Shown: positions 27,465 to 38,214 of the stretch, in pieces
Layout of the letters: each line of letters starts with the position of its first letter
Numbering within the stretch: position 1 is the stretch's first letter
Assembly (NCBI GenBank): GCA_002213445.1
Contig: NJIE01000008.1
Span: 434,001 to 498,000 of the forward strand
DNA from: Xenophilus sp. AP218F
GTDB taxonomy: Bacteria; Pseudomonadota; Gammaproteobacteria; Burkholderiales; Chromobacteriaceae
Direction: 5' to 3'
Length of the DNA: 64,000 nucleotides
Translations under genes and position numbers: made by a program
Notes under the pieces: model-generated
The model's database searches: none
What the model saw: the letters and a program-made list of their open reading frames with translations, nothing else
Told to the model about the DNA's origin: nothing

Positions 27465-28487
27465 TCAGGCGGAAGCGAGCGCGAGCCCGCTGCCGCTTGC
27501 CGCCGGCCCGTCGTCGCGGGCCATCCTGATCGCCAGCAAGCTGACGTCCACCATGTCCGCCGCGCTGCAGCCGCGCGACAGATCGTGCAGCGGGCGAGCC
27601 AGCCCTTGCACCATCGGTCCCAGCGCCTGGTAAGCGCCCAGGCGCTGGGCGATCTTGTAGCCGATATTGCCGGCTTCCAGCGAAGGGAAAACCAGCACGT
27701 TGGCGCGTCCGCCCAGCGGGCTGTCCGGCGTCTTGGCGGCCGCCACTTCCGGCACCAGCGCCGCGTCCAGCTGCAGCTCGCCGTCCAGCGTCAGGTCCGG
27801 CCGGCGCTGGCGCGCCAGCGCCGTCGCTTGGCGCACCTTGTCCACGTCCGGGTGGCGGGCGCTGCCGTGGCTGGAGAAAGAGAGCAGCGCCACTCGCGGC
27901 GCGATGCCGGCGACGCGCCGGTAGTTGTCGGCGCTGGCGATGGCGATGTCGGCCAGTTGCTCCGCAGTCGGCTTGGGCACCACGCCGCAGTCGGCAAAGC
28001 CTAGGGGCTCGCCGCCGTCAGGCGGCAGCATGAAGAAGATCGACGACACAGTGCGGTTGCCTTCGGCCAGGCCTATCACTTTCAACGCCGCGCGCAGCAC
28101 GTCCGAGGTGGACGAGTGGTTGCCGGCGACGCACAGGTCTACGTCGCCCACCGCCAGCATCGCCGCGCCGAACCACAGCGGCCGGGCGAGCAGGGCGCGC
28201 AGCGCGGCTTCGTCCTGATCCGGCATGCGCGTCGCCAGCCACGCGAGGTAAGCGGGCAGCCTGGGCGAGGCGGCCGGGTCGTGCAGCGGCACGCTGCCCA
28301 GCGGCAAGCCGCGCTGGTGGCAGAAGTGGCGCATTTCAAAGGGGTTGGCCAGCAGCACCGGCTGGGCATAGCCGGCCAGCGCCAGCTGGTGCGCCGCTTG
28401 CACGCTGCGCGCGTCCAGGCTGTCCGGAAAGACGATGCGGGGCGGTTGTCGCAGCGCTTCGGCGCGGCATTGCTGCATCAGGTTCAT
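27465..28487 (-). CDS. eutD: Phosphate acetyltransferase EutD
   Basis: Converts acetyl-CoA and phosphate to acetyl phosphate, recycling CoA within the compartment. The 340-residue protein belongs to the phosphate acetyl/butyryl transferase family without the extra N-terminal domains of housekeeping Pta. Landmarks: [68 protein letters not shown] and [19 protein letters not shown]. Its ATG overlaps the eutT stop by four bases. Confidence 0.95.
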   Translation of the reverse strand: MNLMQQCRAEALRQPPRIVFPDSLDARSVQAAHQLALAGYAQPVLLANPFEMRHFCHQRGLPLGSVPLHDPAASPRLPAYLAWLATRMPDQDEAALRALLARPLWFGAAMLAVGDVDLCVAGNHSSTSDVLRAALKVIGLAEGNRTVSSIFFMLPPDGGEPLGFADCGVVPKPTAEQLADIAIASADNYRRVAGIAPRVALLSFSSHGSARHPDVDKVRQATALARQRRPDLTLDGELQLDAALVPEVAAAKTPDSPLGGRANVLVFPSLEAGNIGYKIAQRLGAYQALGPMVQGLARPLHDLSRGCSAADMVDVSLLAIRMARDDGPAASGSGLALASA

Positions 28488-29293
28488 CGCGCGTCCTCCA
28501 GTTTCGGCAGCGGCTGGCCGCGCTCTTGCAGCAGCACCAGCAGCATCAGCACGTACACCGCGCTGCTCAGGCGATTGAGCGCTTGCAGGATGTCCGGCCG
28601 GGAAGCCTGGTAATCCAGGTCTAGATACAGCGCCGCGGCGTCAAGCTCGCACTCGCGGATGCGGGCGCGCAGCAGGTTGAGGCGGGCGACGCTTGCGCCG
28701 TGCTCGGCGGCCGGCACGATGTGGTCGTGGCCCAGCAGGGCCAGCGGGCGGTGCGACAGCGCGTGCAGGCGTTCGTCGTTGGCTTCGCCCATCGCCACCG
28801 GCGGCATCGGCTCGCCGCTGACTTCGGCGCGCAGCGCGTTGCCGAGGCAGGAGCGGATGTCGGCCAGATACTGCGCCAGACGAACGCGCTTGCCGGCGGG
28901 GTCGAACTCGCTTTGCAGCCAGACCGCCAGGGCGATGGCGCTGTCCAGTCCGCCGCGAAAGCGGATGCGCGGGTCGTTCTTGGCCACCAGCGTCTGGGCG
29001 TCCAGATGGGTCAGCGCTTCGCTCTTGCGCGCCACCGGTTGATGGCAGAGCTGGCAGCTTTGCTCGGCGCGCCGGTCGCTGCCGGTCAGGGCGTGCACCG
29101 GGCGGCGCTCGCCGTCGCCGGCTTCGACCATGACGCGGCCTTGCTCGTCCATGAACTTGACGCTCAGCTCGCGGGCCTTGATCAGTTCTTCCGCCGCCGG
29201 CGTCAGCCGGCTGTCGGCGGGCAGATGAATCTCGGTGGCGCGCGCCAGGCTGTAGCGCTCGCGCAGCCAGTCTTCGGTGATGAAGGTGCTCAT
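28484..29293 (-). CDS. eutT: Ethanolamine-type cob(I)alamin adenosyltransferase EutT
   Basis: Makes adenosylcobalamin, the EutBC cofactor, from ATP and cob(I)alamin. The 269-residue protein has an N-terminal EutT-specific part and a C-terminal helical bundle. The family's metal motif HX11CCX2C appears here as His67, Ser79, Cys80 and Cys83, so the first cysteine of the pair is serine. An [19 protein letters not shown] segment begins the helical bundle. It lies 7 bases after eutQ and overlaps eutD by four bases. Confidence 0.93.
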   Translation of the reverse strand: MSTFITEDWLRERYSLARATEIHLPADSRLTPAAEELIKARELSVKFMDEQGRVMVEAGDGERRPVHALTGSDRRAEQSCQLCHQPVARKSEALTHLDAQTLVAKNDPRIRFRGGLDSAIALAVWLQSEFDPAGKRVRLAQYLADIRSCLGNALRAEVSGEPMPPVAMGEANDERLHALSHRPLALLGHDHIVPAAEHGASVARLNLLRARIRECELDAAALYLDLDYQASRPDILQALNRLSSAVYVLMLLVLLQERGQPLPKLEDAR

Positions 29294-29300
29294 GGCCGCC

Positions 29301-29993
29301 TCAGCATTCCTGCCAGTTGGCGGGGTAGGCGACGTAAAGGAAGCGGACCGAGGTCGGCGTGCCGAACTCGATGCTGGAACCCTTGGGGATGAAGATCACG
29401 TCTCCGGCCTTGCCGATGGTGGTCTGGCCGTCGCGGCGGATGTGCAGCTCGCCTTCCAGCACCATGTCCACTTCGTCGTAGTTGAGCGTCCAGGGGAAGA
29501 AGGCGTTTTCCCACTGCATGAAGCCGGCGGCCATCGAACTGCCGTCCTCGGCGGTGATCACGTCGGCGATGCCCACCTGCATGCCGGGGCCGGCGCCGTC
29601 GAATACGCCCATGCGCACGTCGGCGGCCCTGACGCATTTGACGGCGGGGCCGGCCGGCTTGCCGGCGTGTTCCGCGGCGGCCTTGCGCACCAGTTGCTCC
29701 ACCAGCGCTTCCGGCACCGAGCCGGCGGGCAGGCGGGCCAGCACCGCGGCGCGGATTTCGGCCAGAGCGTCGTCGGCGGCGGGCTCGGCGGCGGGCGAAG
29801 CGGAGGCCGCGACAGGGACGGGCTGAGGCGCGGCCGCGCCGTCCGGCAGGTCCTCGACGATGGCTACGCCCAGCCGCTCGGCCACCACCCGGGCTTCCGG
29901 GGTGACGATGCAGTCGCGCAGGTTGACGGCGATGCAGCTCTGTCCGGCGGCGTGCGCCGCGCGCAGGGTTTCGGCACTTATCAGTTGTTTCAT
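29301..29993 (-). CDS. eutQ: Ethanolamine utilization protein EutQ
   Basis: Cupin-fold protein of 230 residues. Acetate kinase activity has been reported for Salmonella EutQ. Residues 1-55 form an N-terminal segment (AVNLRDCIVTPEARVVAERLGV), followed by an Ala/Pro-rich linker and a short helical part. The C-terminal cupin has FPWTLNYDEVDMVLEGELHIRRDGQT and GDVIFIPKGSSIEFGTP. The ATG at 29993 overlaps the eutP stop (ATGA); the upstream extension of the frame is a shadow of eutP. Confidence 0.93.
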   Translation of the reverse strand: MKQLISAETLRAAHAAGQSCIAVNLRDCIVTPEARVVAERLGVAIVEDLPDGAAAPQPVPVAASASPAAEPAADDALAEIRAAVLARLPAGSVPEALVEQLVRKAAAEHAGKPAGPAVKCVRAADVRMGVFDGAGPGMQVGIADVITAEDGSSMAAGFMQWENAFFPWTLNYDEVDMVLEGELHIRRDGQTTIGKAGDVIFIPKGSSIEFGTPTSVRFLYVAYPANWQEC

Positions 29994-30484
29994 CTTTCCA
30001 CTTGCTCCGTGCTGTGCGCCGCCGCGGAGACGGCATAGTTGGACAGGCCCAATCCGGCCTTGAGCGCGGCCACGCTGTCGGGCCGCAGGCTGGATACCCG
30101 CAGGATGTCGCCGGGAAATCCCTGTTCGCGCAGCAGGGCTTCCACCGCGTCGGCTTGCGCGTCCGGCAGGTCTATCTTGCTGATCACCGCTACCACGCGT
30201 TGCCGGGCGTTGACTTCCAACAGGCCGGGCGGCATCCGCCATTGCAGATCGTTGGCGGGGTGTACGTAGATCAGCAGTTCGCTTTCGGCGATGGTGTTGA
30301 TCAGCGCGTGATACAGGCGCGGGTGGCTGAAGAATTCGCCCGGCGTATCCAGGCAGCCCTCGCCGTCGTACTCCACCGCCTGGGTCTTGCGCGCCTGGCA
30401 GCCGTCGCCGCGCAAGGCGTGAAACAGGGTGGACTTGCCGGCTTCCACCGGGCCGAGCAGGGCGAAACGCGTCGGAGCGCTCAT
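29990..30484 (-). CDS. eutP: Ethanolamine utilization protein EutP
   Basis: P-loop NTPase of 164 residues, with Walker A GPVEAGKST at about residues 11-19, a switch-like DTPGEF and the base-recognition-like VISKIDLPDAQ. Acetate kinase activity has been reported for Salmonella EutP. It lies 10 bases after eutS and shares ATGA with eutQ. Confidence 0.94.
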   Translation of the reverse strand: MSAPTRFALLGPVEAGKSTLFHALRGDGCQARKTQAVEYDGEGCLDTPGEFFSHPRLYHALINTIAESELLIYVHPANDLQWRMPPGLLEVNARQRVVAVISKIDLPDAQADAVEALLREQGFPGDILRVSSLRPDSVAALKAGLGLSNYAVSAAAHSTEQVER

Positions 30485-30494
30485 GGCGACGTCC

Positions 30495-30830
30495 TCAGGA
30501 GCGGGTCTGCGGACACACGCTGTAACCCAGCATGCGTTGCAGGCCGCCCACCGTCTGTTGCAAGGCTTCCTCCACCGCGCCGCAGCTGCCGGTGATCACC
30601 AGCGCGCCGGAGAAACGGTCCAGGAAGCCGATCTGGATATTGGCCGCCTTGCAGGCGAGATCGCCGGCTATCATCGCCGTCTCGCCGGGGGTCAGCGTCA
30701 TGATGCCGATGGCCTCCGCTTGCGGAACGCCTATCTTCTTGGACAGCTCTTCGGTCGGATGCGAGATCAGGTGCGCCAGGGTGACCTGCTTGCCCGGCAC
30801 GAATTCCTGGATGATGCGTTCCTTTTCCAT
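30495..30830 (-). CDS. eutS: Microcompartment shell protein EutS
   Basis: First gene of the operon. Bent-hexamer BMC shell protein of 111 residues, with the circularly permuted fold shown by the N-terminal [22 protein letters not shown] and then [41 protein letters not shown] split over the core. The ribosome binding site (GGGGC) is weak. Its bent shape is thought to shape shell edges. Confidence 0.96.
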   Translation of the reverse strand: MEKERIIQEFVPGKQVTLAHLISHPTEELSKKIGVPQAEAIGIMTLTPGETAMIAGDLACKAANIQIGFLDRFSGALVITGSCGAVEEALQQTVGGLQRMLGYSVCPQTRS

Positions 30831-31092
30831 GACAGCCCCGTGGTTTATCCGTGACGTTGATGCTAATCCGGACTATCAACGGACCTGTATCAAAAATCGG
30901 AAAATCTGCGCGGCTTGACGATGAAACACTTTTAAACGTTCGGTATATGACGAACGCCGGGCGCGGCCGTCTTGTTTTCTTCATGGCGCGCCGGGGCGAT
31001 GTCGCGGATACTGCGGAGGGGAGCGGCTGGCCAGACGCTGGCGACTGCTCTATCATCGCCCCCCTTGAAATTCACAGACCGACGCGCGCGCC
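30831..31092. promoter_or_regulatory. Divergent control region of eut operon and helicase gene
   Basis: 262 bases separate the starts of eutS (minus) and the helicase (plus). The eutS-proximal 150 bases are AT-richer than the coding DNA, as expected for a promoter and regulator site. By analogy with enterobacteria, EutR would bind here. I cannot assign its site by eye and see no cobalamin riboswitch. Confidence 0.5.
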
Positions 31093-33057
<1,965 letters not shown>

Positions 33058-33175
33058 AGGGCGGGCTGTGATTAATGCCAGGCCGGGCGTAGGGTTTCGG
33101 CGGGCATCCTCGCCGGGATTGGTACAGAATATCCAGCAACCGCGAGTGCTTGCGCCCGTCAGGGCGCATCGTCAC

Positions 33176-33198
33176 GAGGAGTTCGCGGCTCCTCTTTT
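33176..33198 (+). terminator. Intrinsic terminator after helicase gene
   Basis: Stem GAGGAG / CTCCTC with a 7-base loop followed by TTTT. It ends 17 bases before the glycerate kinase ATG, so it may also act as a leader hairpin for that gene. Confidence 0.55.
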
Positions 33199-33214
33199 GC
33201 CGAGAGCCTGTCGC

Positions 33215-34381
33215 ATGAAAATCGTCATCGCCCCCGATTCCTTCAAGGAAAGCCTGAGCGCGCTGGAAGTGGCCGCCGCCATCGAGGCCGGCTTTCGCCA
33301 GGTGTTTCCTCACGCGAGTTATCTGAAAAAACCGATGGCCGACGGCGGCGAGGGCATGGCGCAGACCTTGCTGGACGCATTGGGCGGCCGCTGGGTGGAA
33401 ACCGTCGCCTCCGATCCGCTGGGGCGGCCCATTCCCGCTCGCTTCGCCTTGACCGACGATGGCGTGGCGGTGATAGAAATGGCCGTCGCCAGCGGCCTGG
33501 CGCTGGTGCCGCCCGCGCAGCGCAACCCCCTGCTAGCCAGCAGCCGGGGCACCGGGGACTTGATCCGCGCGGCGCTGGACGCCGGCGCGCGCCGTTTTGT
33601 GCTCGGCATCGGCGGCAGCGCCAGCAATGACGGCGGAGCCGGCATGCTGCAGGCGCTGGGCGTCGGTCTTGCCGACGCTTCCGGGCGGGAGTTGTCGCCG
33701 GGCGGCGGCGCGCTGGGCCGGTTGGCGGCCATCGATGTCTCGTCGCTGGATAGGCGGCTGGCCGAGTGTCGTTTCGACGTGGCCTGCGACGTCAGCAATC
33801 CCCTGACCGGCCCGCAAGGCGCATCGGCCGTGTTCGGGCCGCAGAAGGGCGCGACGCCGGAAATGGCGGCCTTGCTGGATGCGGGGCTGGCCCATTTCGC
33901 CCGGCTGCTGGCGCGCGATCTCAAACAGGACGTGGCCGATGTCCCCGGCGCGGGCGCGGCGGGCGGGCTGGGCGCGGCGGCGCTGGCCGTGTTGCATGGC
34001 TGCTTGCGTTCCGGCAGCGAACTGGTGGCCGAATGCATCGGCCTGGACGAGGCGGTGCGGGACGCCGATCTGGTGATTACCGGCGAAGGGCGGATAGACA
34101 GCCAGAGCGTGCGCGGCAAAACGCCGATCGGCGTGGCGCGGGTGGCGCAGCGCCACGGCGTGCCGGTCATCGCGTTGGGCGGCTCGCTGGCGGCGGACTA
34201 CGCGGCGGTGCATGAGCACGGCGTGCAGGCGGCGTTTGCCGCGGTAAGCCGTCCATGTTCGCTGGAGGCGGCCTTGCGGGAAGCCGCCGCCAATCTGCAG
34301 ACCGCCGCCCGCAATATGGCGGCGCTATTGCGTCTGGGAATGCGATTGCCCGCCGACGGCGGCGCGCGCGCTCAGGATTGA
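33215..34381 (+). CDS. Glycerate kinase
   Basis: Phosphorylates glycerate with ATP, feeding it to glycolysis. The 388-residue protein belongs to the GarK/GlxK family (type 2-phosphoglycerate forming): MKIVIAPDSFKESLSALEVA, PMADGGEGMAQTLL, GSASNDGGAGMLQALG, FDVACDVSNPLTGPQGAS and TGEGRIDSQSVRGKTPIGVA. The start at 33215 is the conserved MKIVIAPDSFK; the reading frame is open for 49 codons upstream but without similarity. No glyoxylate or glucarate genes are nearby. It converges with the next gene, 13 bases apart. Confidence 0.94.
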   Translation: MKIVIAPDSFKESLSALEVAAAIEAGFRQVFPHASYLKKPMADGGEGMAQTLLDALGGRWVETVASDPLGRPIPARFALTDDGVAVIEMAVASGLALVPPAQRNPLLASSRGTGDLIRAALDAGARRFVLGIGGSASNDGGAGMLQALGVGLADASGRELSPGGGALGRLAAIDVSSLDRRLAECRFDVACDVSNPLTGPQGASAVFGPQKGATPEMAALLDAGLAHFARLLARDLKQDVADVPGAGAAGGLGAAALAVLHGCLRSGSELVAECIGLDEAVRDADLVITGEGRIDSQSVRGKTPIGVARVAQRHGVPVIALGGSLAADYAAVHEHGVQAAFAAVSRPCSLEAALREAAANLQTAARNMAALLRLGMRLPADGGARAQD

Positions 34382-34394
34382 TTCTAGCGGGCGC

Positions 34395-35255
34395 TCAAGG
34401 CTGAAGGGGAGCGACGCTCGCCTGCAGCCCGCCCATGCGCCGCAGCGCGGCGGTCCAGCGCGCCGGCGCGGCGCGGTAGCAGTTGTCGTGGTCGCCGCCT
34501 TCTATCAGCAGCTGTCGCTTGGGCGCGCGGCTGAGGCCGTACAGCTGCAATCCCAGCTCCACCGGTATCACCTCGTCTTGCGTGCAGTGAATGAACAGCT
34601 GCGGAACTTTCAGATCGTCGACCTTTTCCTTGGACAGGAAGCGTTGCCGCAGCAAACTCGCCAGCGGCAGCCAGCTGGCCGTCATCGCGCGGCCGACGTC
34701 GGCCGCGGAGGTGAACGCGCCGTCCACTATCAGCCCGTCCAGCCGCGGCGCGCGGCCGGCCAGGTCGATGGCGATGGCGCTGCCCAGCGAGTGTCCGTAC
34801 AGCAAATGGCGCGAGGCGTTCGGCGTCAGGTTCAGAAAATGGGTCCAGGCCAGGCCGGCATCGGTGTACACCGAGGTTTCGCTGGGCAGGCGCAGCGCGC
34901 TTTCGCCGTAGCCGCGATAGTCTATCGCCATCACCGAGAACCCGGCGCGGCGCAGGGCCAGCATCAGGCCGATGTCGGTGGACAGCGTGCTTTCGTTGCC
35001 GTGCAGGTACAGCACGGCCGGCGCGGCGGGTTGGGCGTCCGGCAGCCACCAGACATGCACGCGGCCGGCGCGGGTGCCGCCGCCTGCCGGCGCGTTCAAC
35101 CAATGCTCGGCGAACGGCAGGCCCAGATCCCGGGGGGTGACGCCGGTCTGGCGCGAGGGGTGCAGGATGACCAGCCGCTGCGCCACCTGCCAACCCAGCC
35201 ACAGCAGCGCGAGAATCGCCGCGCCGCCCATCCATTTCTTCCATTTCTTGTTCAC
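34395..35255 (-). CDS. Membrane-anchored alpha/beta hydrolase
   Basis: Serine hydrolase of about 286 residues, similar to the BEM46/ABHD13-type hydrolases. After a short basic N-terminus (KKWKKW) comes one hydrophobic helix (about residues 8-28) that would anchor it in the inner membrane, with the enzyme probably outside. Motifs: LYLHGNESTL (oxyanion), IDYRGYGES, nucleophile GHSLGSAIA, IHCTQDEVIP (acid) and EGGDHDNCY (histidine). I chose the GTG at 35255; an ATG at 35231 is also possible. Confidence 0.8.
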   Translation of the reverse strand: MNKKWKKWMGGAAILALLWLGWQVAQRLVILHPSRQTGVTPRDLGLPFAEHWLNAPAGGGTRAGRVHVWWLPDAQPAAPAVLYLHGNESTLSTDIGLMLALRRAGFSVMAIDYRGYGESALRLPSETSVYTDAGLAWTHFLNLTPNASRHLLYGHSLGSAIAIDLAGRAPRLDGLIVDGAFTSAADVGRAMTASWLPLASLLRQRFLSKEKVDDLKVPQLFIHCTQDEVIPVELGLQLYGLSRAPKRQLLIEGGDHDNCYRAAPARWTAALRRMGGLQASVAPLQP

Positions 35256-35359
35256 AATCCATTCCGCTTCGCAAAGTGAAAACCAGGCCGCTGCGGGCCA
35301 CCGGTATGGTAACGCTGGAACGGGGCGAACGGTTGGCGGGGCGGCGGGACGCACGCATG

Positions 35360-35385
35360 AAAAAACGGGCGCGATGCGCGCCCGT
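35360..35385 (-). terminator. Intrinsic terminator of the cyanovirin/cytochrome gene
   Basis: Nine-base stem ACGGGCGCG / CGCGCCCGT with a three-base loop and a run of six T on the minus strand. Confidence 0.85.
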
Positions 35386-35408
35386 CGGCTGGATTGGCAA
35401 AGCCGCGG

Positions 35409-37061
35409 TTATTTGTCGCTGTCTTGCATGTAGCCCAGCAGCGACCAGGCGAAGTCCAGCTTGAGCGAGCCGTTGAACGCCGGGTCTTGCAAGCTCATGT
35501 AGAAGTCCGTGGCGTAGGGACGTTCGCGATTGGCGGAGTCCTTGTAGTTGGTTTTCGGGTTGTACATCGCCATGTGGTGGCAGGTCATGCAGTTGGTTTG
35601 CACGCCGAAACGGTTGATGTTGGGATTGGGCTTGTCGCAGTTGGCCTTGGACGGAATCGCGTCGGTCCCGTCGCCGCCGACCGAAGCGCAGTAATCGAAC
35701 ACGCTGGGGTCGAAGCCGGATTCCAGATAGGGGTTGTAGGCGATCAGCGAGCTGCCCACGTTTTTGCCGCCGGTAATCGGCTGCGCCGGCTGCACCATCT
35801 GGTAGGCCACGGCCATGGCGTAGTGATTGGCCGCCGGGTCCAGCGGGGTTTGCTTGCGGAAAGCCGCGATTTCGGCGCTGCTGGGCGAATAGGGCTGGTC
35901 GGCGTTGGCGGACCACCAGTAGGTTTGCCAGGTCCAGCGCTTGATCTCGCGCGTGGTCACGTGCATGCCCACCAGAATGGCGTAATCGCCGGCGCTGGCC
36001 TGCGCGTCGGGCTGGCGCTTGTTGAGCGCCGCCGCTTCGGCCGCGTTCAGCTTGTGATGAATGAAGTTGTTCAGATAGAAGGTGTTGCCGGCGTTGGCGC
36101 CTTTGCAGCCGGTATCGATGCTGTTGCCGCCGGCGCCCGTTCCCTTGATGTTGACGTATACGCAGCTGCCCCATTCGCTTTGGTCAAAGGCCCGCGCGGG
36201 GCTGGGCGTGCCGGGCCAGCCCGGCATGACGTAGAGCTTGTTGCTGAAGACTTTGGCCGAAATGTGCTTGTAGACCGGCTTGATGGTGATGGCGTTGCTG
36301 GGGAAATTGGGCACCTCGGTGTAGCCGTTTTTCAGGTACTGGTCCAGCGTTTGCTGCAGGAACAGCTTGTTGTTGACCGCGTGCTGGGCGGCCGGCGGAT
36401 TGTAGGCCACCGATACCAGGATATTGGTGTCGCCGACCGGGGAGGCTCCGTTGGCGGCGGCTTTCAGCTTGGGCCTGATATTGACGAACTGGTGCGGGAG
36501 CTGCAATTCCAGCGAGGGCAGCGTCTTGACGGCGGGCGCTTTGGCCGGCGCGGCGTTGGCCTGCAGCGTCTTGCCGCCGTTGGTCTGGTACAGCATCAGG
36601 AAAGGCGTGGCCCAGGTTTCAAAGGCCCGGACCGGCACATTGTTCACCTTGCCGACCACCTGATTGAGGCCGGCCCAGATGTCCCAGCTGTGGCGGTACA
36701 GTTCGGCGTTCTGGCTGCCGTAAATCCAGTCGTTGAGCTTGGTTTCCGACACAGGGAAACTGGCCGGGCCGCGCACCTTGGGCAAATCCGGCATGCAGAC
36801 CAGATTGCCGTCGATATTGGCGATGTCGCCGTTGCTGGTGATGGAGTTGAGGCACAGGTTGAGCGCGGGCAAGGAGGTTTTCTGCCAGCCATCCTGCAAG
36901 GTCTTGCAACTGGCGTACAGGGCGTCGCCCACCACTTCGATGTTTTTACAGGATTGCGTAAACGACCCGCCGGGGGCCGGGGTGGCGGCGTAGATGGCCG
37001 GGGCGGCCAAAGACGCGGCCAGCATGGGAACACAGCGGAAAAGCCGGACGGTTGTAGGCAT
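35409..37061 (-). CDS. Secreted CVNH-domain protein with a c-type haem motif
   Basis: Exported protein of 550 residues that I do not recognise as a named family. A signal peptide covers about residues 1-25 (ends AIYAATP). Residues about 31-95 look like a cyanovirin-N homology domain (SFTQSCKNIEVVGDALYASC, SLPALNLCLNSI, NGDIANIDGNLVC). The long remainder has a single haem-binding CMTCH at 491-495, followed by a histidine. The middle region (LELQLPHQFVNI, HHKLNAAEAA) is conserved-looking but unassigned. It probably acts in the periplasm or outside, possibly as a cytochrome-like redox or sugar-binding protein. Strong AAAGGA ribosome binding site; its own terminator follows. Confidence 0.75.
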   Translation of the reverse strand: MPTTVRLFRCVPMLAASLAAPAIYAATPAPGGSFTQSCKNIEVVGDALYASCKTLQDGWQKTSLPALNLCLNSITSNGDIANIDGNLVCMPDLPKVRGPASFPVSETKLNDWIYGSQNAELYRHSWDIWAGLNQVVGKVNNVPVRAFETWATPFLMLYQTNGGKTLQANAAPAKAPAVKTLPSLELQLPHQFVNIRPKLKAAANGASPVGDTNILVSVAYNPPAAQHAVNNKLFLQQTLDQYLKNGYTEVPNFPSNAITIKPVYKHISAKVFSNKLYVMPGWPGTPSPARAFDQSEWGSCVYVNIKGTGAGGNSIDTGCKGANAGNTFYLNNFIHHKLNAAEAAALNKRQPDAQASAGDYAILVGMHVTTREIKRWTWQTYWWSANADQPYSPSSAEIAAFRKQTPLDPAANHYAMAVAYQMVQPAQPITGGKNVGSSLIAYNPYLESGFDPSVFDYCASVGGDGTDAIPSKANCDKPNPNINRFGVQTNCMTCHHMAMYNPKTNYKDSANRERPYATDFYMSLQDPAFNGSLKLDFAWSLLGYMQDSDK

Positions 37062-37229
37062 GTAGCTTCCTTTGCGTGAGAGATGGCGTGCATGAACCGT
37101 TTGGCATGAACGGCATTGCTCACTCTAGGAGCTGGTTCCCTGTCGCTGCCTGTACCAATGGCGGGCAATTGCGCGGATTTGGCGTTTGCAATTTCACAAA
37201 ACCCGTCTATCGCAAAGCGGTTTGCCCGC

Positions 37230-38066
37230 TTACGGCACCAGGTACTGATCGCAGTCCGGCAAGGGTTTATCCGGCGCGTAAACGCCGGCGGCGGCGTCAA
37301 AGCGCAGCGTTCTGTGGAAGCTGCAGGCCGGGTCCAGCACCGTGACGATATCGCGCTTTTTCAACTGCCCGCGCGCCAGCGAATCGCTTGTGCGGGAGAC
37401 GTGGCCGGGGAAGCTGGTGGCGCGGGTTTGATAAACCAGGCGCGGAAAGCCCGAGGATACTTGCTTGTCCAGGCTGATCCGGCTGGAAAACTCGTATTCG
37501 TCGTGGCACGCGCCGCGCCGCTGCCGGTAATCGCGGTCGGAGAAGCAGGCGCGTATCAGCGCGCTGCCGTAAACGGGCAAGGAGAGCGCCTCGCGCAGCG
37601 CCAGGCCTTTGCCGTCCGGATACACGCGCAGCAAACGCAGGATGCTGGCGCTGGCTCCGCCGCCGGAATACATGGCGTTTGCGTTTTCCTCCACGCCCAC
37701 CAGCACGCCCTGCGCCGCATCGCCCAGCGCCAGCAGGCGCGGCCACAGGGCCAGCCGGCTGGGCATCGCTTCCGTTTTCAGGTCCGCCAATTCAAACCGC
37801 GCGTCGCTGTCCTTGCCGCGCAGCCTGAGGAGGTTGAGCCGCGGCGGCGCGTCGTCTTGCTGGTAAACCAGCTCCACGCAAAAGTCCTTGCCCGGCGTGC
37901 AGGCTTGCTCCGAAACCGCCGGCTGGCCTTGGTAGCTTATCGCCAACGGCAAGATGGCGTTGCCCGCCTTGTCCGCGCCGGGCGTCACGGTTGCCGGCGC
38001 AGCGGCCAGAGGGGAGAGCGGGATGGCCGACAGCGTCAGCGCGAGGAAAATATTTTTCAGTGTCAT
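37230..38066 (-). CDS. Hypothetical exported protein
   Basis: Protein of 278 residues not recognised. A signal peptide is clear (MTLKNIFLALTLSAIPLSPLAA, about residues 1-22). The mature part has six cysteines (for example ACTPGKDFCVEL, LIRACFSDRDYRQRRGACHDEYEF, DPACSFH and PDCDQY), probably forming disulfides, and no membrane segment. The start at 38066 is chosen for the signal peptide; an earlier start 14 codons upstream would spoil it. It lies 168 bases upstream of the CVNH gene on the same strand, so the two secreted proteins might be functionally linked. Confidence 0.7.
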   Translation of the reverse strand: MTLKNIFLALTLSAIPLSPLAAAPATVTPGADKAGNAILPLAISYQGQPAVSEQACTPGKDFCVELVYQQDDAPPRLNLLRLRGKDSDARFELADLKTEAMPSRLALWPRLLALGDAAQGVLVGVEENANAMYSGGGASASILRLLRVYPDGKGLALREALSLPVYGSALIRACFSDRDYRQRRGACHDEYEFSSRISLDKQVSSGFPRLVYQTRATSFPGHVSRTSDSLARGQLKKRDIVTVLDPACSFHRTLRFDAAAGVYAPDKPLPDCDQYLVP

Positions 38067-38214
38067 CGGTTTGGTTTTCCGGCAATGGAATGGCCAGTCT
38101 GGGGGCAAAACGGCGATCGTCGCAAACGAGCATGCGGCGACGAACTCGACGCGCGGATGGCGGCCCGTCTTGCTGCTTGATACAATTCATTGTCATAATT
38201 ATTGGGCGCTGATC

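Noticed and set aside
30831-31092. Cobalamin riboswitch upstream of eutS
   Set aside because: I could not find the conserved core of this RNA on either strand.
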